From: Prostheceraeus crozeri
Taxonomy: Eukaryota; Platyhelminthes; Polycladida; Euryleptidae
Direction of reading: 5' to 3'
DNA length: 64,000 nucleotides
Assembly: GCA_907163375.1 (NCBI GenBank)
Contig: CAJQUW010012889.1
Coordinates: 1 to 64,000 of the forward strand
Shown: in pieces, positions 12,201 to 25,469 of the stretch
Layout of the letters: every line of letters starts with the position of its first letter
Numbering within the stretch: the stretch's first letter is position 1
The notes under the pieces: model-generated
What the model saw: only the letters and a program-made list of their open reading frames with translations
Databases searched by the model: none
Told to the model about the DNA's origin: nothing
Position numbers and translations under genes: made by a program

Positions 12201-14400
12201 TTCACACACCAGTATGATCCAAGAAAATGAAGAAGTTGATGATGACTAGCACGGCTTCCGCCATGGAGAGAATTATTTTCATAGCAAGCAAGATTGCCAG
12301 ATGGCCCGGCCTATGCACTATGCTTTATTGATTGACTAGACTGGAACACTTGCAAAAACAGAGGATATTGACAATGATGCAGCAGATTGTGGAAGTTTTA
12401 CTATTCTTATTGACATTATGAAAGAAATGGCACCGTGAAAATAAGTTAACTTGTGCTATGATTAGATGATGCAATTTTTAAATCACTTTTATCGATGAAC
12501 TGATTGAATAGGTTGCTGAGATTTCTATCAAATGAGCTTCATGTCTATTACCAGAGACATCTATGATTAGGTTAAAAAGTGAATGTCTTACGTAATATCA
12601 AAGCCCCTAAATATCAAAGAAGCTTTTTACATTAAAAAATTGAGTCCTAATCAACTAACAAGTGAAATTCGATGGGTCGTTCTATAATTGTCGTCTTTTT
12701 TTAAAAATTGAAGTTCAGTTGGGTATGGGTGCTAATGTGATTGCGTTAGGCCAATAGCAAGTTATTGTGTCTAAACTCTCTTCCTGCTAGTAGTTCAGCG
12801 CTTTTAGGCTGCTACTAGTAGTTTGTGGTTTCACTAGCTGTATATGTTCCATTCATGTTCAGTCCATTGTACATTGAATTTTATTGATTTGTATCTATAT
12901 TACATCTATGATTAATATAAGATATCTAAGGGACGTTCAACTCACAGAGCATGCACTGGACTCCAGTGACTTTGGTAGACTTGATTAATGACGATAGTGT
13001 GTATCTGGATAAAACCATGGACCAAATGGGAAACAATTCACTTCCTTATTGAGAAGTACATCAGAATCCAGCTGAATTGATTGCTGCACATACTAACTAA
13101 TACGCCTCTCAAAGTCTTGAAGAGAAATTGTGGGAATAATCTGTGCAGTGTGTATGTACACATAAAAGCATGTCATCAATGGTCAATTTCAAATAAATTG
13201 TGACTTTCTATTTTCATTGATTTTCCCATTGTCTTGTCTAAAACCTCCTCCTGTACAATAATTTGGACCACTGGTTGACTTTATTCGAGAATTCAAGAGC
13301 AATGAAGCGATATGACATGTGAGATTTATTTCCGGCCTTGAATAACTCAACTTTAATTAAACGAATATTGATGGTTATTTTTATCACAGTGATGCGTGAA
13401 TGTTTTCATATTCACCGACAAAATTTATGCGGACTTCGCAATCAACTGTTCCTGAATTGCCCAATATGGTAGGACTTTAAAATTGTGGAAAGTCACCAAT
13501 CACCGCTTGGTTTGCTTTTTATTCAATATGATTTTCGCATTTTATGAATCACTGACATCATACTCACGTTTTATTTGTTCGTCCGAGTTTGATTATAGTT
13601 TGAAGGCCTCACAGGTGATACTCTATAATCACCAGATGTCTAATAAGCGATGAAAATATATTGACATTGGTAACCACTCATTGCGAGGAGGCGCACTTGG
13701 AAAGACAACACTGGTTGCTCTTTTCCACCTAAATCGTGATAAAGGATCTTCCGAAGGAATAGATATTCAAACGATTCTTGCCTAACTTTTAGTATTTTCA
13801 CTTGTTATACCAATCAAATTATTATTAATCTTTGACGTTTTAATTTGTTTTTGTTCGTTTCTGATTGCATCATCGGTAGATTTTCTTTAGATTTTAATCA
13901 TGTCTTTTACTTGTATAACAATGAATAAGGCATGGACATATTAGTGCAATGATTGTAGTAGCAAGTAAAATTATTACCGATCAGTTGTCATTTAGTCCAT
14001 GACTCCTTTGAGCAAAGGAAACAGATTATCAAAAATTTCCAGAAAGAGTCCACAAATCTCCAAAAAACACTGTTGAATCGAGTTTCGCAAGCAAATCTAT
14101 TTGCAATAAGCCTGCTAATTGCACAATAAAGAAACATGTATAAAATGTACAGAATCCACACCAATAGCCATTGATGCCACGTGCCGTAGGTGAGGAATTT
14201 CAATCACTGGCAGTTGATATTGCAGCTGATATTGACAGTTGCTCTTTCTTGTGGGAGTTTTGTAATTCTTTAGTCTCTTCTTGACCGGGTCCAGAATCTT
14301 CTTTCAACAGATTCAATGAATAAATGAGCGCATTAGAGTACTGGATAATTGTTTACAGCTTCAGTTGATGGTCATGTACAGTAGGTCGTTCATTATGACA
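9291..14400. other. Five-kilobase stretch without genes
   Basis: No long open frame, RNA gene, tandem repeat or transposon end that I can support. The base composition is AT-rich like the rest of the host DNA. It may be intron or intergenic DNA with very old repeats. Confidence 0.5.
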
Positions 14401-14573
14401 GGGAAAATTCCAATATTCTCCCCTTCGATTTATTGACCGGCTTTTAATATAATGTTGATTTAAAAACAGCCGGCGCTTCGTGCCGCAGACACTTCTGAAG
14501 GGCTTAGATAAAATATAGCTTCGATGCCCCAGGTTAAATATGCCGCAATAAAACTGAGTTCTTGCAAAAGTGC

Positions 14574-16180
14574 TCAGAAATTTGGGAACTCGTGTTTTCG
14601 GTTGATCCTTGGGCGTAGAGACTTAATCAGGCGAGCTTCGGTCAATCTGCAATCTACGGCGTTCTGGCTAGTGTCGATGATATCAACTGCGTAGTTTGAA
14701 ATTGTGACGTCATCACAGTTATGAACTTTTTCATTATGTTCGTATAGGGCATTCTTATTGTTCTTATTTATTAGGTCCCTTTTGTGCTCATTGTAGCGCT
14801 TCCAGAAAGGCCGGTTAGTCTGGCCAATGTAGAAATCGTTGCAAATCTTACAGGTCATTTTATAAACTACACACCGGTCAGAACAGGACCGATTATCTGA
14901 TAGTAATGAGCAAATATGGCATTGCATACGTTTATTATTCCTTTTTCTACTATTAACTGCAGTTTTTAAGGTAGGGAGGGCCTGGTTTGTTTACGAGTTT
15001 TATCGGTAAGTCGCATTGTTTTGTGAGTTTATTTAATTTGCGATTACACGCATCACTAACAAAGTTCAGTTTGCAGGGGATGTAGCTGTTATCAGCGTGT
15101 TTTTTATTTTTATTATTAATTACGGAAAGATCACGGTTGGAAAAACCGTTCTGCTTAAACCTGTCGTTCAGTTTTGACAAAGCTTCATCTGATTTCTTTT
15201 GATTCGAGCATCTGTTGGTGACGCTAGTTTTACTATTTCTTATGAATTAGCTTTTATGTGGTACCCAACTTTGCTTGTTTAGGGATATGCCTGAGTGCAT
15301 GCTTTTAACATACCAGTCATATTCGATTTCATTATTATTGATCTGTACATGTATGCTGACATCGAGGTAATTCAGGGATTTACTACTGGGCACTTCTACA
15401 GTGAATTTGATGTCTTGGGACACGGAGTTGAATACTCCGGTGATTCTATTTATAGTTTCATTATCATTATTATTTATAGGGCCAAGGATGATGTCATCGA
15501 TGTATTGCGCGCAATACTGGGGAGTTCTATTGTAATTTTTCTCAAGGAGTTCAAGGGCTTCTTGTTCAATACAGTACATGTATATAATCGCGAATGGTGG
15601 TGAGAATCGATCCCCCATTGGGCAGCCTTTAATTTGGCGGTAGACTATGTTATTGTATTGTATATAATAGTTGTAGCAAACGAATTTTGACAGTTATGCA
15701 TGTCATCATGAGCGAGGGAAAAGTATAGATACTATTCCAATGGTTTTTGAGAAAGTTCGATACTATCTCAATTCCATGGTTGTTTTGAATACTTGGGTAT
15801 AAGTTGATGACGTCCAGTGAGATAAATGTGCTATTAGGGTTATTAACAATATTCAAAGTTTTCAGTTGTTCTATCAGGGAGATGGAATTTTTAATATTTG
15901 TGTGTACAAATTGGATTAGATGACTTAGTATTCTGGTGACTAGCCAGTCAATTTCACAGGTAAGGGTATCAATACTCGATGCAATGGGTCTAAGGGGGTA
16001 ATGATTTTCTTCATCTTTATCTTTGTGTTCCTTTATTTTAACATAGAAAGAGGTCGGGTGACTTCCTGAGGCTAATAATTTTTCGAAATCAGATTTTTGA
16101 AAAATATGACTGCATGTATTGCGAATGATAGCATTCGCTTGATTCTCAATTTTAGTAACGCTGTTGGAGTCTATCTTACA
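14574..16180 (-). pseudogene. Penelope-like element: RT and GIY-YIG, minus strand
   Basis: Read right to left: 16180-15650 encodes RT fingers and palm motif A (GSHPTSFYVKIKEHK, then STFISLDVINLYPSIQ); 15618-15247 has motif B (MGDRFSPPFAIIYM) and the catalytic QYIDDIILG; 15180-14953 is the linker (NFVSDACNRKLNKL); 14927-14574 is the GIY-YIG domain (ICNDFYIGQTNRPFWKRYNE, then CRLTEARLIKSLRPRINRKH). Frame breaks lie near 15640, 15240 and 14940. The whole is one PLE with all domains in order but several inactivating changes. Its upstream part is repeated in reverse orientation at about 16750-17200. Confidence 0.85.
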
Positions 16181-16248
16181 CTTTTCTCTTCTCTGTACAA
16201 GTTCCGTCCACAGTTGACACGGGTGACCACGAGTTCCTTTTTGATGCC

Positions 16249-17310
16249 TTGTTGAATAACGCCAGCAATGAAACTGAGTTGACACTATCGTCCACGGTCC
16301 TGACCTGTTTCGCTAAAGGACCTAATTACAGAGCTCCACCGAACTTACTAAATAAACATTTTCTCACAAACGTTGAGAAACAGCTAGATACAGTTAAATG
16401 TAATTTACGTTGGAATGAAAAGCTAAACAGTAATTCTGCTGAAAACAAATGCATTATTCCTTTTTCTAAAAACACAGTTTCTCTACCGCCAAAAATGAGT
16501 GCTGAAAAGGACAATAAGCTGCATTTTTTCAAGGATAGGGCCCTCGAAATCATAAAAACAGAGACCAAATTCTTAAAACGGGATGCGCAATTCAAAAATG
16601 ATACTGAAATGATTCGCAGTACTAAACACTTTCTGTCTGATAATGCTATCGACGCCTGATCCTCTGACAAAACTAACAGATTTGTCGTAGTAAACTCCGC
16701 ATCTCTACCTGAACGCACAGAAAATATCCTTTAGGATGTAACTAATTATTATAAGATAGACTCCAACAGCGTTACTAAAATTGAGAATCAAGCGAATGCT
16801 ATCATTCGCAATACATGCAGTCATATTTTTCAAAAATCTGATTTCGAAAAATTATTAGCCTCAGGAAGTCACCCGACCTCTTTCTATGTTAAAATAAAGG
16901 AACACAAAGATAAAGATGGAGAAAATCATAACCCCCTTAGACCCATTGCATCGAGCATTGATACCCTTACCTGTGAAATTGACTGGCTAGTCACCAGAAT
17001 ACTAAGTCATCTAATCCAATTTGTACACACAAATATTAAAAATTCCATCTCCCTGATAGAACAACTGAAAACCTTGAATATTGTTAATAACCCTAATAGC
17101 ACATTTATCTCACTGGACGTCATCAACTTATACCCAAGTATTCAAAACAACCATGGAATTGAGATAGTATCGGACTTTCTCAAAAACCACTGGAATAGTA
17201 GCCTATCGATACTTTTCCCCTTGCTTATGATGACGTGCATAACTGTCTCAAACCACAAAGCGCACATCGCAGGGATAAGGGTTGTCGAGAAGATTACAGA
17301 GATTACATAA
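16249..17310 (+). pseudogene. Penelope-like element N-terminal part, plus strand
   Basis: 16249-16659 encodes the PLE N-terminal region (ETELTLSSTVLTCFAKGPNY, VEKQLDTVKCNLRW). From about 16745 the sequence is the reverse complement of 15720-16180 and encodes the same RT fingers and motif A (SKLENQ-type start, STFISLDVINLYPSIQ). It stops after motif A, near 17220, so motifs B and C are missing. It lies head to head with the element at 14574-16180, giving an inverted repeat with arms of about 430 bp and a spacer of about 580 bp. Likely a partial inverted duplication, a habit of PLE insertion. Confidence 0.8.
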
Positions 17311-17817
17311 TAACTGTCATCAACCCAATTTCGAGGCATCTATCATCGCCAAGGAGAAAGACTTTCGAAGAAGAAAACAGAAAGAAGCGATGAATATTTC
17401 AGCTAACCGAGATAGGGTATATAACGGAGATAATGGTGTTGGAATTAATGACTTATGGAGACCTTTGCTCCATCGATTCTCTAATCAATTTAGACTTTAA
17501 AAAGCATGTTACTTTTATCTTTTAGCAGTAATGTATCGTTAGACAGTAAGTAGACTTTTATCCCTATCTTTATTAATTTTATTAATATTGCTCTTTGTGA
17601 TGTCCGTGACTTCTTATCAATCGTACATGCATCCATTTCATCATTCCATTCTGTAATCGGCAGTGATCAAGGTGCGCAGCAGCCACCGAAACGTCTGCAT
17701 CAATAAAAAGAAAGTTAATGACAGTTGGAGTATTTTCCGTAAACATTTACTTATAAGAATACGGTCCCAACTGCAAGTATAGCTGGCGATTTACAGAGAT
17801 TACAGTTTACATGTTTT

Positions 17818-18063
17818 TTATCGGTTTTTAGAAAAGTATTGGCTAGTGTTTTTATTAGGTTTGCTTATCAAGGTTACAGGTAGTTTGTATTTTCTTATTA
17901 AGTTATTGATTTTTCTATTGCAACTATCATTAATAAAACTAAGAGAAAGCCTAACATTATTGTCACCATTGCTTTTACGAGTTACACTTTTACTTTTATC
18001 AAAATCGCGAGTTTTATAATGGTTTTTGCGTAATCTATTAAGAAATTTTTCCTTATTATGCAA
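17818..18063 (-). pseudogene. PLE linker fragment
   Basis: 81 codons similar to the linker at 14953-15180: both share NDSCNRKINNLIRK / SDACNRKLNKLTKQ-type sequence followed by LPVTLISKP / LPIKLVNKP. No RT or nuclease is attached on this strand, so it is a stray piece. Confidence 0.6.
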
Positions 18064-18079
18064 TTATTATGAAATTATG

Positions 18080-18184
18080 CGATTATGCCAAGCATAGTTC
18101 GCCTCTTGAAAATCGTCTGGCTGAAGCTCGCTACATCAGAAATAGGAGACCACAGTTGAACCGCAAAGACGAGCTAGTTGGCTG
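18080..18184 (+). pseudogene. PLE GIY-YIG C-terminal scrap
   Basis: The plus strand reads ENRLAEARYIRNRRPQLNRK before a stop at about 18184. This is the C-terminal end of a PLE GIY-YIG domain (compare RLTEARLIKSLRPRINRKH in the element at 14574). At 18274-18300 the PLE-like end motif CAGCGAAACGTTTGC follows. Confidence 0.6.
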
Positions 18185-18624
18185 AGAGATACTCTGTCTA
18201 CGGTATTATCAACCTGATACATGTATATAAACCACTCGCTCTGGCTGCCTTTACCTTCTTTTTAGTGCACTGAGTCAGCGAAACGTTTGCTTGAGTGTAT
18301 CGGGATCGAATCTCCTTCAATACATGCAGCCAAGGCTGTTTTTCCTCAATTCAATGGTGACCGCTACGAAGTACCTCTTCCGTGGAAAGATTCTGCTCGT
18401 CCGTCTTTGATCCTGACTCAAGCTCATCAAATAAATTCCCATTTCAAGCGCTGGCTTCAAGCAAAAATATAATCATATATTACATTTATATTAGATATTT
18501 TTCATATCAATTTCAAAATAATGTTTTGTAATCTTTCTATTACCTTACTGCCTGATGACGTATTGCAGTTGCAATCACGAAAATTTGTGAATATATTCTC
18601 ATTCATCTTGATTGTGCCATTTTT

Positions 18625-18628
<4 letters not shown>

Positions 18629-18706
<78 letters not shown>
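18629..18706. repeat. AT dinucleotide microsatellite
   Basis: About 78 bp of (AT)n with one interruption. Lies next to PLE end sequence, as do the other AT repeats in this window. Confidence 0.95.
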
Positions 18707-18709
<3 letters not shown>

Positions 18710-19080
18710 GTGTCATATATCTATTATGTTATGTTGATCATTTGCATGCTTCAGTTCGAATTCTTGTAATATAATTCAGTTGCCCGTGAGAAGCCTGGAA
18801 CACAGGTGAAACCGGTTTGGGCTACAAAATTGTGCTTTTTCCTTTTGCCTTCTGCGTGGGTTACTATTTGTCGTATATATATATATATTCAGAAAGGAAA
18901 AACAATTTTTCTTTGACCGGACATGTTCGATGTTCAATACATCATCATCAGCGGTGGAGTAACAAACAGAGACAGTTCATCTTTCTTAAATACAATAAAT
19001 CAATTGGTAAAACCTAAAATCTTAAAATCGAGCAATATGTACATACTATTTACAAAAATTAAAAGGCAGCATGTACAAAT

Positions 19081-20265
19081 TTACAGATTTAGACAGAGAG
19101 TATAAGAGCCATTCCTTTCATTAGCAAGATTGTCATTGCTTTTTATCAAAATTGATTCAAGAATAAAGGGCTGATTGCTTTTACCTATTATCGAAAAATT
19201 GTCTATTTTAGGGCTATGCGGATGAGTAGACACTTCAGTGGGTGAAGGGTACCCCTTGAGGTGTTCAGAAATCCGAGTCGAGAGATGGCGCTTAGTGGCG
19301 CCGATGTACCGCATATTACAGCGGTGACAGGAATATTGATATACAATAGATGATTTCAATTCACTCGGAATTCTGTCTTTATTAGGAAGTTGAGTAATGA
19401 GCTTTTGAATTTTAAAAACCGCCCAAATTTCGATATTCGCCGGAAGAACATTGTTGATGGAACGAATTTTATTTTTCATTTCTTTTTCAGCATGGCTAAT
19501 GAAAGGAACGGATGAAAAGAACGGATAGCATGGCTAATGAAAGGTCCAAGTTACAACTTTCTTCTGTAACTGCTCAGTTTCTGGCTGAGAGTCTCTGAGC
19601 TGGCTCCTGCTCTCAACACTCCTTTCGACCTTCTCTTTGATTCTGTTAATTGTTTTGATATCAAAACCATCTTCGGCAAAAATATTGGAAATCTCATTAG
19701 CAGAAACTTCATACAGCTTGCGGTTCGAACAAATTTTGAACGCTCTATAAAACAGAGAGCGCATCGGAGAAAGTCTGTACGTCAACGGGGCATACGCAGA
19801 AAATGGCATATAGATGCCAGTGTTGGTTGACTTGAAATGAGAATCAATCACCAATTGCGAACCACAAGAAATCTTAGTAGGCCCTATCCAAGAAGATGAT
19901 CTCATCATCTTTACTTAATTCCATAGTGAACTTGATGTTGTCATCAAGAGAGTTCAAAAATTCCAAAAAAGTTTTTGCTTGGTCATCATTATCAAAAATA
20001 GCCAAACAGTCATCCACATATCTCCCATAAAACCTGGGAGATGGTCCCTGATAATCAGTAAATTCGGATTCCAGCATATCCATAGTGAAGGCGGCCATTG
20101 TAGGACCTAAAGAAGATCCCATGGCCATGCCATCCACCTGATAGTAAAGGTTATTATCGAAGGTGAAAAGAATGTTGGAGCAGACCAGTTCAAGTAGAGA
20201 TCTTAAAGCCTCTCGTTTCACAGGGAAATTGCCAAAATCAATCCTGGACAAGACATGTTTGATGG

Positions 20266-20268
<3 letters not shown>
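19081..20268 (-). pseudogene. Penelope-like element (RT plus GIY-YIG), broken
   Basis: Read right to left: RT palm with VDGMAMGSSLGPTMAAF (motif B) and GRYVDDCLAIFDNDDQ (catalytic motif C) at 20268-19910; thumb and linker (YRLSPMRSLFYRAFKICSNR) at 19908-19534; GIY-YIG at 19479-19081 (YQYSCHRCNMRYIGATKRHL). Frames change near 19900 and 19500. The RT is cut off upstream by an AT microsatellite at 20270-20346; fingers and motif A are absent. After the gene, GTTCGATGTTCAATACATC (18921-18939) with a TCATCATCAGCG motif resembles a PLE end. Confidence 0.85.

Positions 20269-20269
<1 letters not shown>

Positions 20270-20346
<77 letters not shown>
20270..20346. repeat. AT dinucleotide microsatellite at the truncated 5' edge of a PLE
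   Basis: About 76 bp of (AT)n directly abutting the RT coding sequence. It marks the boundary between truncated PLE coding sequence and a PLE-type end at 20400-20465 (AACCGGTTTCAGGTCTT). Either the element inserted into the microsatellite, as some PLEs prefer, or the repeat grew at the junction. Confidence 0.95.
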
Positions 20347-20350
<4 letters not shown>

Positions 20351-20832
20351 TAAAATAAGGATAAACTCAAAATGGGCCAATTATGCGCCAAAAATACACC
20401 CAAAGAAAGCTCAAAAACTCAGTAGCTTCCCAACCGGTTTCAGGTCTTAGAGTCTTCTCAAGGGAATGAATATATTTTATTTGAAAATTAATGGAAGTAA
20501 AAGACATAGACTTACAAGAAAGATATACATACTGTATAATCAGCGTCTGTTGCTTTTCATAGCAATAGAATTATGGTACTGTCTAGGCCTACATGCCCGC
20601 CAATTAGGACAACCAGCTTTGTGATATTGCCTTGTGTAGCCTTGTGTAGCCCAAAGTTTTCTTTGGGTGTATTTTTTTGGCGTATATATGTATGTATATA
20701 TATTTGTGAAATATATTCGTGGTGGAATCGCGATTAATCAATAAGTGCCATCCTAAAATGAGACAACCGGAACTATACTGTGTATCTAACGAGCCAGTAT
20801 AGACAGTGTCATTTTATTGCTGCCTTGCCTTG

Positions 20833-20866
20833 AGAAAGGGTCTGGACCCGAAACGTCGGCTATGTA
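20833..20866 (+). ncRNA. Hammerhead-like PLE end motif (weak)
   Basis: CTTGAGAAAGGGTCTGGACC and then CGAAACGTC: a GGGT/ACCC stem followed by GAAAC and GTC, the layout of the stem II-GAAA-cleavage side of the hammerhead ribozymes reported in PLEs. The expected CTGANGA core reads CTTGAGA here, so it may be a decayed or non-functional form. Confidence 0.35.
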
Positions 20867-20983
20867 CATATTTTTTATTCGTTATTATTTAGTGGCATTA
20901 AATTACTCGGGAGAGAAAACTGATATTTTTCACATAATTGTTTCATTATGGTCCTCCCGCCTTCAGCTATCTCTTATATATAT

Positions 20984-22416
20984 CAGTGGCGTAGCGTGCT
21001 TTCAGACCTTTGTATGCCTTCGCCATACAATGAACTTCTGTTTATGCACCAGACAACTTGAATTATGAGGCATTCGAATGACTAATTAGACGTTAATATT
21101 AATTTCAGTGAATTTTCAAGCTTAAAGTATGCATGTATGTTCAACGTTGTGGTATGTGCTATACAATGAAATGGAAGTACATAAGTAAAAACTAGAGATT
21201 TATACATGTAAGTGATAATTGCATTGAATTCCATAGACTGCTCTAAACGCTCTGATTTATAATTATATGTACATTCATTTACTTTTAGTCCAATGTGACA
21301 CACAATTATTTTTCTTGACAGTGTCATTGTGAGCTTGCAAACCTTATTATTGTCAATTCGGCGCTGTCTGCCGAGCATTTTAAGCTTCATATTGCAATGA
21401 AAATTACAATGTTTTTTTGCTCATGACGACTTGAAAGATGCGTATTGCCCATAATGTATGAGCAGTATGACTAATGCGACCTTAGTCGAAGAACCAAACA
21501 GAGCTCAAGGAATGCACAATACATGTAGAATAGTTTCCTGCGTAAGTTACAACCTGTCAATCACTCACGCAAAATTCATTTTTTAGAGCTGTCAAGATAT
21601 GCTACTTTTTATTTTTTTCATGAGTAGTTTCCATTTAGTGTTGATCTAGTTTCGTGTGTGATGGTTGATTTTCTGTCTACTCTTTGCGAATACTAGATAG
21701 ATTCTTCAGGCGGCAGGTGTGGTTAATCAACCGTTAATTAATACTGTTTATGAGATTTTTGACACTAAAAAGAATATCACTGTCAGCACAGGTGAAACTA
21801 TGGAATGATCATTGATGTGTTTTATTCAGCACTCATTCACGGTGTCATTGGTGCGACGTCACCACATTGTCATTACGTGTGTAGAGAGCTTATCTGCATC
21901 GTCTGTTCCGTGGTTGATTCTGTGTGATGTGTAGGCGTCATAGACTATCGTCAAACTGTGTGACACTTGTAGTGAAGGCAGGACACGGAAATCATGAGTA
22001 TTCCCTGTCTATGGTTTTCGATGGAATAGTCTAAACAATAGATTATTTGTTATAGCTTGAGGCACTTTATTTGCAGCACCGCTGAAGGTTAGAGAGGATT
22101 TCTGTTTTGTCATGTCTACCGGCAAGGGAAAGACCATATTGCGATTATGATTGGAAGTCTGTGTGCTATCAGATGCATCAATGGGAACAGCGCATCAACA
22201 AGTGTGTCGTGCGTGTAACGGAGTGAGACAGCTGCTCCGCGCGCGAGCCAAAACTCATCTGAGCTTTCACGATCTGGCTAAGTTGTGTACAATGAGATGC
22301 AATCGGGACAAGACGTATACAAAATAATGAAGTTACTTTTCTGCAATATACATATTGGTAACTAGATTTTTATTGCCCTGCGCCGAAGGCCCGCAGGCAC
22401 GGAGAATACGCCACTG
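20984..22416. mobile_element. Non-autonomous hAT-like element, 1433 bp
   Basis: It starts CAGTGGCGTAGCG and ends TACGCCACTG (10-bp terminal inverted repeat CAGTGGCGTA). It is flanked by ATATATAT on both sides (20976-20983 and 22417-22424), an 8-bp duplication as for hAT, although such a simple sequence is weaker proof. A GC-rich GCCGAAGGCCCGCAGG segment sits near the right end. No transposase frame lies inside, so it would need a partner enzyme; its end matches that of the hAT at 3200. Confidence 0.7.
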
Positions 22417-22713
22417 ATATATATATACATTCACGGTTCCACCAATACGGATGATGGGATTCGCTGTACCAAATAATGTAGTTAGACTGACATATAATTC
22501 AGAAGGAAATTTTTAATTCTACTCTTATAAACATCAATGTGCGGTTTATCAGTGGATGGAGTGCCTTCTCACGTTATCGAAAACTTATTTCATTACACCT
22601 ACATGTACATAAGAATAGGCTATTATAGTGCTCCATAGTACTACAAAAAATTGTTTTTTTCATATTGTAATTGTAATATGTAATTCATATGTAATTGATG
22701 GGAATCGCAGGAT

Positions 22714-22829
22714 GCATAATGCTTTCCTTTAATTCTGGAAGTCTTTTACGGACGGTGTCAGTGCAATTAGCCTAAAGTACTATAATGCCAGCCCTAAAAG
22801 ACTTCCTAAATGAAAGGAAAGCATTATGC
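22714..22829. repeat. Inverted-repeat element
   Basis: GCATAATGCTTTCCTTTA... to about 22748 is matched in reverse complement by 22795-22829 (TAAAAGACTTCC...AAAGGAAAGCATTATGC) with few mismatches; spacer about 45 bp. Likely a MITE or foldback element. Confidence 0.75.
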
Positions 22830-23818
22830 AGGCTAATGCTAAAAAGTCAAAGCTCCTTTAATTTGGGTGAGTCTAGTTAAAATGCTTAATTTAAGCAAGT
22901 TACGAAACTGCCCATGGGATCCTTAGCAAGCATCATGACAATGCTCTTTATTAGCAGCATCGAGAAAAGAGCACTTCATGCACAGCATATATAACATTCC
23001 AAAATGTATGTGACGATTGCTTCGCACTCCCAGATGGACAAGAAAGTGCTTTTGTGTTTCAATCAATTCCGAATGCACAGAGCAGAATTGCAAAAACAAA
23101 ATAAACAATGAATTCGTCTTGGAAGTGAGTTCGAATTCTACAAAAAATCCAGCCAAGAAGAATATCTTTATTAATTTCAATTCAAACATTTCATCAACAA
23201 CGAAGTTAGCCACCATCAGAAATGAGAGAAAATGAATAACAGGGCGCTGTTCACAATCAACTTCGAATCAAAAGCACATACAACAGTTTGATAAAATCCT
23301 CCGGCTGAATGATTATCCGAAAGACCTCATCAAGCTATCAAAAGATGAACCGGAAAGAAAACGAAAAAATATCGCTTATCTACCAAAAGCAGATGCTACG
23401 TCAAAGTGCCATCTCCGATCGGCTCATCTACCCCACGCTCACATCTTTTTGTAAATAATGGATTTGTCCAATAGCTGCGTCTCTATTTCGTCTTCTTCAT
23501 CGCAGCAACAAAACCAGGAGACGTTCTAAATTGACTGTATGATTTCTTCACACCAACCACAACTGATAAAATTGTGTAGTTGAACGATTTTATCATCACG
23601 ATAAATCGTTGCAATGTGAACAGCAGAGCCCAACGATAACTTGTTGATCTGAGAAAATGAAATTATCGTTACGATTTTATCATCATCGATATCGTTCTAG
23701 TGTCAACGCGCCTTTAGTTAACGTCTTGGTTACTGAGCTGGAAGTAAGTTGAGTGGCTTGTCGTCTCTTCTTCTGTTTGACTCACAGAATTAGACAGGTC
23801 GTCTCTTCTTCTGTTTGA

Positions 23819-24578
23819 CTAGAAAGGAAACATTGGAACATGTCACGCTAATGAAATGGCACAATCTGCTGACATAATACCATAGCAATCGAACAATGAG
23901 CAGCCAGTTCAACATTAAACAGGCCTCATTGTGCGACGTTTCAGTGAGTGTTATCAAACGGATCACACAGCAAAGCGACACAGTCGATGTCAAGTGCTAC
24001 AGAGAAGTTTGTGAACGTTTTTTCGTGCGCCTGCTAACTTTTTTAAATAAAGATCGGAGGGCCAAACATTATTGAGAAAACTTTGGCGCAATGATCTAAA
24101 TTGTTCGAATCTGAAGGAATCGTGGCAATCGGAGCATTTTGAAAGAATTCAGAGCAATCCGCAAGCGACGCACGACTATTTTTCCTATCTTTGCAAGGTA
24201 TTAAAAATTTCTTTTTGCCCACTTAATAAGTTCCTGCATGTGCCATCGTTTTGAATCAGTTTGCACTTCTAGCAAAGTGATACGATTAAACAGTCTAATT
24301 CTGTGGTTTGACTATAAGAAAGGAAACATTGGAACATGTAACGTTAGTGAAATGTCACAATCTGCTGACATAATACCATAGCAATCGAACAATGAGCAGT
24401 CAGTTCAGCATTAAACACGCCAAATTGTGCTAAGTTTCAGTGACTGTTATCAACCGGATCACACCGCAAAGAGACACAGGCGATGTCAAGTTCTACACAG
24501 AAGTTTGTGAATGTTTTTTTATGCGCCTGCTAACTTTTCTAATAATGATCGGAGGGCCCAACATTATCGACAAATTAT
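23819..24578. repeat. Two direct copies of a 260-bp segment
   Basis: The segment starting GAAAGGAAACATTGGAACAT at about 23821 recurs at about 24316, with shared landmarks CATAATACCATAGCAATCG, CAATGAGCAG and GATCGGAGGGCC. The two copies differ at about one base in ten. Broken frames in it (for example REVCERFFVRLLTFLNKDRR) suggest an old transposon remnant that was tandemly duplicated, but I cannot name the family. Confidence 0.75.
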
Positions 24579-24624
24579 CGCGTTTTGAAAGTCGGGTGAA
24601 GCGGTTTTGTAGGATAACCGTACC

Positions 24625-24794
24625 ACACCTTTTCCATGTATATTTCAGATATTTCCAGATGGATTTCAGATTTCTCCAATTGAAAAATTTCTCAAATTTG
24701 AAAATATCTTAAATCCAAATGGAAATGTCTCAAATTCATTTGGAAAGATCTGAAATCGATTTGAAAGTATCTGAAATATACATGGAAAAGGTGT
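24625..24794. repeat. 170-bp palindromic element
   Basis: The ends ACACCTTTTCCATGTATATT... and ...AATATACATGGAAAAGGTGT are exact complements over about 27 bp, and the inside (ATTTCAGAT, CAAATTTGA-type units) is also largely self-complementary. Probably a MITE. Confidence 0.8.
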
Positions 24795-25469
24795 AGAAGA
24801 TATTGCACTGCAGCGTCATAACAAAGATGTCTAAAGTGATAGAAATCACATAGAAATTAGCAATACCATAGACAGTCCTTGAATGGAAATTGCACGAAAA
24901 TTATGACACACTTCGGGGGGAACTTAGTGGGGGCAAAAAGCAAATTTTTCGAGCTTGTTTTCTGGTTGGCATTCATATTTATCAAGTCAATTTGTGATCT
25001 CAGTGGTTGCCCATTAACTAAAGATCATGACATGATCTTGCTTTTGTATATTGAATTTACAAAATACAGCAGCGACTCGGTGACAAAGAAAGAAATCGTT
25101 AAAACGTTCTGTACGCTCATCATTTCGAAATATCGTTCCCATAATCTATCAAGAGTATAATTAGACACATGTGCAACTTGTAGTGTCGATTTACAGAACA
25201 TGCATTGCTCCAGAGACTTTCAAAATCTTTGCATGCTTTCGAATATCAGTTTCCACAATATGATAACACTATGTAACATATATAATTCACTGATTGATCG
25301 AAAAGTTCCAGCGACATTTCATTTATCTGAGTGATGATTGTAGGTAAAAAAGCTTTCAGTGTGTTTATTCCAGAAGAGCGCTCCCTTGTTCAAATGAGAA
25401 ATTATCCAATAATTAGAATTTCTATCTGTGAATTCTTGAGATGTTCTTACAACGACTGCACTGACCACT

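Noticed and set aside
20163..20450. Open frames with poly-Tyr/Ile across the AT microsatellite
   Set aside because: They are translations of (AT)n joined to the antisense of a PLE; no protein-like composition.
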